Origin: Actinomycetota bacterium
GTDB taxonomy: Bacteria; Actinomycetota; Actinomycetes; S36-B12
Assembly: GCA_009726075.1 (NCBI GenBank)
Contig: WLND01000043.1
Span: forward strand, 1 to 8,599
Length of the DNA: 8,599 bases
Reading direction: 5' to 3'
Shown here piece by piece: positions 1 to 6,771 of this stretch. The notes below the pieces were generated by a model that was not told the origin of the DNA, made no database searches, and was given only the letters and a program-made list of their open reading frames with translations. A program made the translations under genes and the position numbers. Positions within the stretch are counted from its first letter, which is position 1. The number at the start of each line of letters is the position of its first letter.

Positions 1-763
1 CACCGTCGAGCTTGGTCAGGACGATGCCGTCGAATCCCACCCCCTGCATGAACTCCTCGGCAGTGCGAACGGCGTCCTGCCCGATCATCGCGTCGACCAC
101 GAAGAGCGTGTCGTCCGGCGACGCTGCGGCCTTGACCTCGCGCAGCTGCTGCATGAGTTCGGCATCGATCGCGAGGCGGCCAGCGGTGTCGACGATCACC
201 ACGTCGTGCATCTTCTGCACGGCGAAGGCCCGGGCATCCTTGGTGACCCGAACCGGGTCGCCGACCCCGTTGCCGGGCTCGGGGGCGAAGATCGCTACGC
301 CCGCCCGCTCGGCCATCACGCGCAGTTGATCGACCGCGTTGGGGCGCTGGAGATCGGCGGCCACGAGCAGTGGAGTGTGACCCTGCCCCTTGAGCTCAAG
401 GGCGAGCTTGCCCGCGAGGGTCGTCTTGCCGGCGCCCTGAAGCCCGGCGAGCAGGATCACGGTCGGCGGCGTTTTGGCGAGGTTTATGGTGCGGGTCTCG
501 CCACCGAGCACGGCGACGAGCTCCTCATGCACGATCTTCACGATCTGCTGGGCCGGGTTCAGCGCCCCCGATGCCGCTGCGGCCAGGGCCCGCTCCTTGA
601 CCACGGAGGTGAACGCTCGTACGACTGACACCGCGACATCGGCCTCGAGCAAGGCCGTGCGTATTTCCAGGACGGTGGCATCGACGTCTGCCTCGGACAG
701 GCGGCCCTTACCGCGAAGTCCCTTGAAGGTACCGGCCAGGCGATCGGAGAGGTTCGAGAACAC
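1..763 (-). CDS. ffh: Signal recognition particle GTPase Ffh (SRP54), N-terminal part, cut by the left window edge
   Basis: Ffh binds the 4.5S SRP RNA and signal sequences of nascent membrane proteins and docks them on FtsY with reciprocal GTP hydrolysis. The visible 254 residues are the NG domain. The N-domain opens VFSNLSDRLAGTFKGLRGKG, followed by the four-helix bundle with ALLEADVA (37-44). The G domain has the P-loop GLQGAGKTT (107-115), DLQRPNAVDQL (137-147), DTAGRL (192-197) and TKLDG (250-254), which ends at the window edge. The methionine-rich M domain would lie outside. The frame is open from the edge, so no stop is visible. The chosen start is GTG at 763, because family members begin at this point (typically M-F-x-x-L-S-D-R-L). 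It lies 4 nt after the glnD stop with no clear Shine-Dalgarno sequence, which suggests translational coupling to glnD. The family call is very secure; the start is likely. Confidence 0.97.
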   Translation of the reverse strand, partial: MFSNLSDRLAGTFKGLRGKGRLSEADVDATVLEIRTALLEADVAVSVVRAFTSVVKERALAAAASGALNPAQQIVKIVHEELVAVLGGETRTINLAKTPPTVILLAGLQGAGKTTLAGKLALELKGQGHTPLLVAADLQRPNAVDQLRVMAERAGVAIFAPEPGNGVGDPVRVTKDARAFAVQKMHDVVIVDTAGRLAIDAELMQQLREVKAAASPDDTLFVVDAMIGQDAVRTAEEFMQGVGFDGIVLTKLDG

Positions 764-767
764 GACG

Positions 768-3086
768 TCAGGGTACTTGCATCTCCAGCGCCGCACGCAC
801 CGTGACCTTCACGGCGGCTGCGTGGTCGTCCGAGAGCGGACGTCCGACACGGTCGACGAGGAAGAACACGTCGACCACATCGGAGCCCAGCGTGGCGACC
901 TTGGCACCGGTGATGGCTGCCCCTGAGGCTGCCACCGCTGTGGCAATGCGATGGAGGAGGCCGGATTCGTCATGGGCCCGTACCTCGAGGACCGTCGACC
1001 GCTCCGCAGCGTCCGTGAGGACCTCGACCCTCGCTCCCGGACGCATCACTGGGGTCGTTCGCGCATAGGCGGCGTCACGCGTCCGAAGTCGTGCCTCGAC
1101 GTCGATCACTCCATCGGCCGCCCGCCGAAGGTCCTCTGAGAACTGCTCGACACTCGGGGGCTCGCCGTACATCGGCTGGACCGTCCAGATCTGCACGGCC
1201 CGTCCGTCGACCGTGACGACGCGGGCCGCCCTGACCTGCAGGCGGTGCAGCGAGAGCACGCCGGCCACCATCCCGAGCAAGCCCATCCGATCGGGTGCGG
1301 CAACCGTCACCGTGTAGTGGTCGCCGCGATGCTCCATGAGCACCCAGATCCCGCCTTGCTCGAGGGCGACCTGCTGCTCGTCGGTGAGCTCCGGCTCCGT
1401 TGGCACCGGGCGGCCCGCGAGTGCCCCATGGCACCGCTCGACGAGGTCATCAATGAGGCGCTTGCGCCACTCGCTCCACACGGCGGGCCCCGTTGCGAGC
1501 GCATCCGCCTCGGTCAGGGCGCACAACAGGTCGAGGACCTCGGCCGAGTCGATCCTCTCGGTGATGAAGGCGACGGTGGCCGGGTCGTCGAGGTCGCGTC
1601 GGGTCGCCGTATCGACGAGCAGGAGGTGATGGAGGACGAGGGCGCGGATGATCGCGACCTCGTTCGGATCGAATCCCATCATCGGTGCCAGTTCCTGCGC
1701 GAGGTCTGCTCCGATCTCGCTGTGGTTGCCACCCCTGGCCTTGCCGATGTCGTGGAGCAACGCGCCCACGAGCAGCAGGTCGGGCCGATCGACCGTGCGG
1801 GTAAGGGCGCTGGCCTGGACAACCGCCTCGACGAGGTGGCGGTCGACCGTGAACCGATGCACAGCGTTGCGCTGCGGTGCCGATCGCACGACATCCCACC
1901 CGGGGATCAGACCCTCGATGATGCCCGCCTGGTCAAGGGCCTCCCAGACGCCGATCATCGGTGCCCCCGCGCCGAGGAGCGAGATGAATGCCTCGCGAGC
2001 GCCGCGCGGCCAGGGCTGGGGCAAGCGCTCGCTCTCGGCCGCGAGCCGGGACACCGTGATCGGGGCGAGCGGCAGGCCGGCCTGCGCCGCGGCGGCAGCG
2101 GCCCGGAGAACCAGCGTCGGGTCGCGATCGGGCCTGGCGTCCGCGGCCAGCACGACCTCTCCCGCCTGGACCACCACTCCCTCTGCGAGCGGCACTCGCT
2201 CGACCCCGGTGCGGTGGACGGGGCGAAAGGAGAACCTGGACGGACGACGAGTGAGCCGATCGACGCGATGCCATGTCGAGTCGGAGGCGTAGGCGATGGA
2301 GCGGGCCGACAGGTAGACGCGGCGCAACAGGTCGTCCGGGCTATCGATGGCGAGCGCCGTCGCGACAGCGTCCTGCTCCTGGAGGAGCAGGGTGTCGTTG
2401 GCGCGCCCGGTTGACGCCTGCAGCGCGAATCGCGCGTCGAGCAGGAACTCCAGGCTCTCCTCCCATCCCGTATGCGGGATATCGGTGATCCACGAGGCCG
2501 CGATAGCGCGAAGGACGGTTGCCTCGCGCAAGCCGCCGTAGGACTGCTTCAGGTCGGGTTCGAGGAGCGTGGCCATCTCGCCGAAATGGCTCCGGCGGGC
2601 CTCGACGAGCTCGCGCAGTGCCGGCAGCCTCTTTGGCGCCATCGCGCGCCAGTCGGCGAAGACGGCCTGCTTCAGGGTGTCGGCCACGATCGGATCACCG
2701 GCCACCAGCCGCGCGTCAAGCAGGCCGAGGACCACTTTGAGGTCCTCGCTCGCCAGGCGCCGGGCCTCGCCTACGGTGCGCACGCTGTGGTCGAGCCGCA
2801 GTTTGGAATCCCAGATCGGATACCAGATTCGCTCTGCCGTGCGAGCAGCCCGCCGGGCATCGGTTCGATGGACGAGGACGAGGTCAAGGTCGCTGCCCGG
2901 AGCGAGCTCACTACGACCGTGCCCGCCGACGGCCAGCAGGCACACATCAGTGCCGCTGCCCTCGGCGGAGCGGAACAGTTCGCGCAGCCAGTCGTCGGTG
3001 AGGGCCGTCAGCGCCGAGCGACGTCCGGGACCATAGGGCCCCGGACGTCGCACCAGCTCGCTTCGTGCCACGAGGAATGACTCCAT
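768..3086 (-). CDS. glnD: Bifunctional PII nucleotidyltransferase / nucleotidyl-removing enzyme GlnD
   Basis: GlnD senses glutamine and attaches or removes a nucleotide on the PII T-loop tyrosine. In enterobacteria the group is UMP; in Corynebacterium and Streptomyces the equivalent enzyme adenylylates GlnK, so adenylylation is the likelier activity here (inference). Domains in the 772-aa protein are as follows. The nucleotidyltransferase domain has GGHGRSEL (54-61) and the catalytic D66/D68 in GSDLDL. A central region carries LLEPDLK...GGLRE. The HD hydrolase domain has H417 and H445-D446 in LLHDIGK, and later LTEADALATGP. Two C-terminal ACT domains (about 590-665 and 694-770) are the probable glutamine sensors. 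E. coli GlnD is near 890 aa; the shorter length is usual in actinobacteria. ATG at 3086 was chosen because the frame upstream to 3167 runs into the PII gene and gives an arginine-rich, non-homologous extension. It starts 14 nt after the PII stop with no strong Shine-Dalgarno, so it is probably coupled. ffh follows after 4 nt. Confidence 0.96.
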   Translation of the reverse strand: MESFLVARSELVRRPGPYGPGRRSALTALTDDWLRELFRSAEGSGTDVCLLAVGGHGRSELAPGSDLDLVLVHRTDARRAARTAERIWYPIWDSKLRLDHSVRTVGEARRLASEDLKVVLGLLDARLVAGDPIVADTLKQAVFADWRAMAPKRLPALRELVEARRSHFGEMATLLEPDLKQSYGGLREATVLRAIAASWITDIPHTGWEESLEFLLDARFALQASTGRANDTLLLQEQDAVATALAIDSPDDLLRRVYLSARSIAYASDSTWHRVDRLTRRPSRFSFRPVHRTGVERVPLAEGVVVQAGEVVLAADARPDRDPTLVLRAAAAAAQAGLPLAPITVSRLAAESERLPQPWPRGAREAFISLLGAGAPMIGVWEALDQAGIIEGLIPGWDVVRSAPQRNAVHRFTVDRHLVEAVVQASALTRTVDRPDLLLVGALLHDIGKARGGNHSEIGADLAQELAPMMGFDPNEVAIIRALVLHHLLLVDTATRRDLDDPATVAFITERIDSAEVLDLLCALTEADALATGPAVWSEWRKRLIDDLVERCHGALAGRPVPTEPELTDEQQVALEQGGIWVLMEHRGDHYTVTVAAPDRMGLLGMVAGVLSLHRLQVRAARVVTVDGRAVQIWTVQPMYGEPPSVEQFSEDLRRAADGVIDVEARLRTRDAAYARTTPVMRPGARVEVLTDAAERSTVLEVRAHDESGLLHRIATAVAASGAAITGAKVATLGSDVVDVFFLVDRVGRPLSDDHAAAVKVTVRAALEMQVP

Positions 3087-3100
3087 GGTCGTGACGACGC

Positions 3101-3435
3101 CTACAGCGCTTCGGCGCCGCGTTCGCCGGTGCGCACCCGAACGACGGACTCGACCGGAACCATCCACACCTTGCCGTCGCCGATCTTGCCGGTCTGCGCG
3201 GCGCCGACGATGGCGTCGATCACGCCGTCGGCGTCGGGATCATCGACGAGAATCTCGATGCGCACCTTCGGCACCAGGTCGACGGTGTACTCCGCCCCCC
3301 GATACACCTCAGTGTGTCCGCGCTGACGGCCGAAGCCGGAGGCCTCGGACACCGTGAGGCCCTGGACGCCACAGGCTTCGAGCGCCGCCTTGACGTCCTC
3401 GAGCTTGAAGGGCTTGATGATCGCAGTGATCAGCT

Positions 3436-3439
<4 letters not shown>
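3101..3439 (-). CDS. glnK: PII nitrogen signal-transduction protein (GlnK by context, also called GlnB)
   Basis: A small trimeric PII protein of 112 aa, the standard family length. It binds ATP/ADP and 2-oxoglutarate and, when unmodified, inserts its T-loops into AmtB to close the ammonium channel. Visible features are the start MKLITAIIKPFKLEDV, the T-loop GFGRQRGHTEVYRGAEYTVD with the canonical modification site Y51 (and Y46), PKVRIEI, and the B-loop TGKIGDGK. The C-terminal RVRTGE...EAL matches the C-loop. Linkage to amtB is the reason for preferring GlnK to GlnB; the sequence alone does not separate the two names. The ATG overlaps the amtB stop in ATGA, and a strong GAGGAG lies 5 nt upstream, inside the end of amtB. 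The gene is therefore translated in step with its channel partner. glnD, which modifies it, is next downstream. Confidence 0.98.
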
Positions 3440-4752
<1,313 letters not shown>

Positions 4753-4758
4753 GTGTGT

Positions 4759-4762
4759 CTCC
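4759..4762 (-). promoter_or_regulatory. amtB ribosome binding site (decides the start)
   Basis: GGAG lies 6 nt before ATG 4752. It overlaps the codons just after the alternative ATG at 4764, so it supports the shorter protein. Confidence 0.7.
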
Positions 4763-4768
4763 ATCTCG

Positions 4769-4786
4769 CTCAGGGTTTTCCCTGAG
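4769..4786 (-). promoter_or_regulatory. Hairpin in the amtB 5' leader, next to the ribosome binding site
   Basis: CTCAGGG-AAAA-CCCTGAG on the amtB strand is a perfect 7-bp stem with a 4-nt loop. It ends 6 nt before the GGAG ribosome binding site of amtB. It could act as an RNA hairpin that tunes amtB translation or mRNA stability, or as a DNA operator for a dimeric repressor. There is no U-tract after it, so an intrinsic terminator is unlikely. Structure seen; role unknown. Confidence 0.5.
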
Positions 4787-4828
4787 ACAGATGCTGGAGC
4801 CTGAACATTTCGCGCATCCCGTCGCCGC

Positions 4829-4844
4829 GTTAATGGCGGATGAC
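4829..4844 (-). promoter_or_regulatory. Possible second, weaker GlnR-like box upstream of amtB
   Basis: Read on the amtB strand this is GTCAT-CCGCCA-TTAAC, which keeps four of five bases of GTnAC, then a 6-nt spacer and a degenerate GnAAC. It starts 31 nt downstream of the start of the stronger upstream palindrome, about three helical turns, whereas classical Streptomyces double boxes repeat at 22 nt. It could be a chance match; on its own it would not be called. Confidence 0.25.
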
Positions 4845-4858
4845 GAGTGGCCTGCCCA

Positions 4859-4876
4859 CGTAACGGCGGTGTTACG
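4859..4876. promoter_or_regulatory. Candidate GlnR/MtrA-type operator upstream of amtB
   Basis: The sequence CGTAAC-GGCGGT-GTTACG is a perfect inverted repeat with 6-bp arms and a 6-bp spacer. Its spacing and core resemble the GTnAC-n6-GnAAC boxes bound by actinobacterial GlnR and the similar GTAAC-type sites of MtrA, both known to control amtB-glnK-glnD in Streptomyces. It lies between ftsY and amtB, about 107 nt upstream of the amtB start. The inverted repeat is seen directly; the regulator is inferred from gene context. Confidence 0.45.
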
Positions 4877-4878
4877 GC

Positions 4879-4891
4879 CCTGCCGCGCAGG
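4879..4891 (-). terminator. Weak hairpin just after ftsY, possible terminator
   Basis: CCTGC-GCG-GCAGG on the minus strand is a 5-bp all-GC stem with a 3-nt loop, beginning 6 nt after the ftsY stop. No U-tract follows. Actinobacterial terminators often lack U-tracts, so it is possible, but the stem is short and such matches are common in GC-rich DNA. Confidence 0.25.
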
Positions 4892-4897
4892 CGTGGG

Positions 4898-6040
4898 TCA
4901 GCCGGCTACCAGCGCGTCGACGAACTCGGCGGGGTCGAATGGCGCGAGGTCGTCAGGGCCCTCGCCCAACCCGACCAGCTTTACCGGGACGCCGAGTTCA
5001 CGCTGCACGGCGATCACGATGCCGCCACGCGCGGTGCCGTCGAGCTTCGTGAGGACGATGCCCGTCACGTTGACGACCTCGGCAAAGACCCGTGCCTGCA
5101 CGAGGCCGTTCTGACCGGTCGTTGCGTCGAGGACAAGGAGGACCTCGTCGACCGGTGACCGCTTCTCGATGACTCGCTTCACTTTGTCGAGCTCATCCAT
5201 GAGGCCTGTCTTGGTGTGCAGGCGCCCCGCTGTGTCGATGACGACCGTGTCGGCCTCGGCCTCGGCCCCGATCGCCACGGCATCGAATGCCACGGCAGCC
5301 GGATCTCCTGCCTCAGGGCCCCGAACGACCGCGGCGCCGACCCGGTCGCCCCAGGTCTGCAGCTGATCTGCAGCAGCGGCGCGGAACGTGTCGGCGGCAC
5401 CGAGCACGACGGACCTGCCTTCAGCGACAAGGAGCCGGGCCAGCTTTCCGGTCGTCGTCGTCTTGCCGGTGCCGTTGACGCCAACGACCATGATGACTGC
5501 AGGACGGCCAGGAACGGTCGTGGTGATCTCGCGGTCCAGGGTCGGGTCGACGAGCTCGAGCAGGGCTGCCCGGAGCACGCCCCGCACGCGCTCGGTGGAG
5601 GCGGAACCGCCCTGGACCTGCAGGGTCGAGCGCAGCGTGGCGATGAGCTCTGCGGTGGGTCCGACACCGAGGTCGGCAAGCAGCAGCGTCTCTTCGATCT
5701 CGTCCCAGGTAGCGGCATCCACGGTGTCGCGGCTGAGCAGTGCCAGCAGCCCGTGCCCGATCGCATTGTTCGACCGGGCAAGGCGCGCGCGCAGGCGGTG
5801 GAGGCGTCCCGCGGCCGGGTCCGGCACCTCGACCTCGAGGACGGCCATGAGCTCGCGCGAATCGGATGGCTCAGGTTCTGCGAGCACCAGCTGCCGCTCC
5901 GGCTCGGGCGGCTTCGGGACACCAGTGGCTGGCACAGCGGGGGCGGCCGCACCTCGTCGTCGCGCGAGGGCAACCCCGACGATGACGACGACGACGATCA
6001 GGGCGGCGGCAATGCCGACGTACGCGAGCACGGAGTCCAT
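4898..6040 (-). CDS. ftsY: Signal recognition particle receptor GTPase FtsY
   Basis: FtsY receives SRP-ribosome complexes at the membrane and passes them to the Sec translocon. The protein is 380 aa. Residues about 5-28 form one hydrophobic helix followed by ARRRG, a membrane anchor typical of actinobacterial FtsY. A short Pro/Ala/Glu-rich linker (about 30-75) replaces the long acidic A domain of E. coli. The helical N-domain (about 80-175) includes EETLLLADLGVGPT. The G domain has GVNGTGKTT (187-195), DTFRAAAADQL, DTAGRLH (from 269), TKLDGTARGG (from 331) and the closing VGLGEGPDDLAPFDP. ATG at 6040 was chosen: GAGG lies 9 nt upstream (6050-6053), whereas it directly abuts the alternative ATG at 6049. 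The open frame to 6172 runs into the divergent gene. In many relatives ftsY follows smc directly; here a plus-strand gene separates them, so ftsY must have its own promoter. I could not recognise one with confidence. Confidence 0.97.
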   Translation of the reverse strand: MDSVLAYVGIAAALIVVVVIVGVALARRRGAAAPAVPATGVPKPPEPERQLVLAEPEPSDSRELMAVLEVEVPDPAAGRLHRLRARLARSNNAIGHGLLALLSRDTVDAATWDEIEETLLLADLGVGPTAELIATLRSTLQVQGGSASTERVRGVLRAALLELVDPTLDREITTTVPGRPAVIMVVGVNGTGKTTTTGKLARLLVAEGRSVVLGAADTFRAAAADQLQTWGDRVGAAVVRGPEAGDPAAVAFDAVAIGAEAEADTVVIDTAGRLHTKTGLMDELDKVKRVIEKRSPVDEVLLVLDATTGQNGLVQARVFAEVVNVTGIVLTKLDGTARGGIVIAVQRELGVPVKLVGLGEGPDDLAPFDPAEFVDALVAG

Positions 6041-6091
6041 GCGGGTCATCCTCGCAGACGCCCCGGCGACCCAGTGGGCAATGATGGTCCG
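6041..6091. promoter_or_regulatory. 51-bp divergent spacer between ftsY and the yhhN-family gene
   Basis: This is the only non-coding DNA available upstream of both genes if the chosen starts are right. AATGAT at 6080-6085 sits exactly 12 to 7 nt before GTG 6092, where a -10 element would sit for a leaderless transcript, but it matches TATAAT in only four positions. No convincing -35 element was found for either direction. Confidence 0.2.
6050..6053 (-). promoter_or_regulatory. ftsY ribosome binding site (decides the start)
   Basis: GAGG is 9 nt upstream of ATG 6040 but directly abuts ATG 6049, favouring 6040 as the start. Confidence 0.5.
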
Positions 6092-6769
6092 GTGCCGCTC
6101 CTGATCCTCTACGCCATCGTCGCTGCCGTGAACGTGACCGCCGAGCTGGCAGATGCGCCGGGAGTGATTCACGTGACCAAGCCGCTCCTCGTCACCGTGC
6201 TCATCTGCTGGCTGGTCGTCGAGCGCCGGAGCACGTGGGACCCGCCGGTGACCTGGCTCGCGCTCGGGGCCGCATGCGCACTCGCCGGCGACATCCTGCT
6301 CATGCCTGAGGGCACCGCCTGGTTCACCGCGGGTCTTGCTTCATTCATGGCAATGCAGATCTGCTACATCGTCGCCTTCGCCCGCGTGCCAGGGCCGGGG
6401 CTGGTCCGCGCCTGGAGGGTCGCGCTCGTTCCCTACGTCGCCTACTGGATTGCGCTGATGGCGGTTATCGTCCCGACGGCTGGCGCGATGCTCGTGCCGA
6501 TCGTCGTCTACAGCCTGTGCCTGCTCGCGATGGCCGTCAGCGCCCTTGACCTCGTCATTCGGGTGCCCCAGAAATACGGCTGGATGGTCGCGATCGGCGC
6601 GGGCCTGTTCATGGCATCCGACTCCGTGCTGGCACTGACGCGATTTGGGCCGATCAGCGCCACGCCCGCCTCAAATTCGATGACCATGCTGACGTATGTC
6701 GTCGCGCAGGCCCTCATCATCGTCGGGTTTGCCCGAGGTCAGGCGGTCGCTGCCTCGCGCAGCCGCTGA
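6092..6769 (+). CDS. YhhN/TMEM86-family integral membrane protein (lysoplasmalogenase-like)
   Basis: The 225-aa protein has about eight hydrophobic segments, roughly at 1-19, 27-43, 54-71, 77-97, 110-130, 133-155, 164-182 and 203-222. This matches the YhhN/TMEM86 family, whose animal members hydrolyse the vinyl ether bond of lysoplasmalogen; the bacterial role is mostly untested. Family-like motifs are TKPLL (29-33), AGDILLM (65-71), FTAGLASF...Y (78-92) and ASDSVLAL (175-182). The family's usual histidine in the F-x-x-x-H-x-x-Y position appears to be Q89 here. GTG at 6092 was chosen because TM1 begins there; GTG at 6074 is possible and neither has a Shine-Dalgarno, so the message may be leaderless. 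The open frame continues far upstream to 5216 but that part is antisense to ftsY and not family-like. The gene is divergent from ftsY and convergent with smc, overlapping it by 31 bp. Family confidence is good; substrate and start are uncertain. Confidence 0.83.
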   Translation: MPLLILYAIVAAVNVTAELADAPGVIHVTKPLLVTVLICWLVVERRSTWDPPVTWLALGAACALAGDILLMPEGTAWFTAGLASFMAMQICYIVAFARVPGPGLVRAWRVALVPYVAYWIALMAVIVPTAGAMLVPIVVYSLCLLAMAVSALDLVIRVPQKYGWMVAIGAGLFMASDSVLALTRFGPISATPASNSMTMLTYVVAQALIIVGFARGQAVAASRSR

Positions 6770-6771
6770 CC
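6737..6771. terminator. Hairpin spanning both stop codons of the convergent yhhN-family/smc pair, candidate bidirectional terminator
   Basis: Outer arms GGTCAG (6737-6742) and CTGACC (6766-6771) pair perfectly. After one bulged G, CGG (6744-6746) pairs with CCG (6763-6765); after a 3-nt bulge, CTGC (6750-6753) pairs with GCAG (6759-6762) around a 5-nt loop. That is 13 pairs in all, and both stop codons lie in the outer arms. No T-tract flanks it on either strand. Coding constraints on both strands could also produce part of this symmetry. Confidence 0.35.

Noticed and set aside
1245..2414. 389-codon plus-strand open frame antisense to glnD
   Set aside because: It has the skewed composition of an antisense frame, no recognisable domain and no ribosome binding site, while the opposite strand carries the GlnD HD and nucleotidyltransferase core.
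3087..3167. N-terminal 27-residue extension of GlnD
   Set aside because: It lies inside the PII gene, is arginine-rich and unlike GlnD N-termini. ATG 3086 gives the family-typical beginning.
5975..6000. GAC/GTC trinucleotide repeat
   Set aside because: On the minus strand it encodes a run of valines in the FtsY membrane helix. It is explained by coding composition rather than a separate repeat element.
5216..6769. Long plus-strand open frame of 517 codons covering most of ftsY's antisense strand and the yhhN-family gene
   Set aside because: Only the part after about 6092 resembles a protein family. The upstream part is rich in Asp, Gly and Arg as expected for the antisense of a GC-rich gene, and it lies opposite well-conserved FtsY motifs. 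Long antisense frames are common at this GC content.
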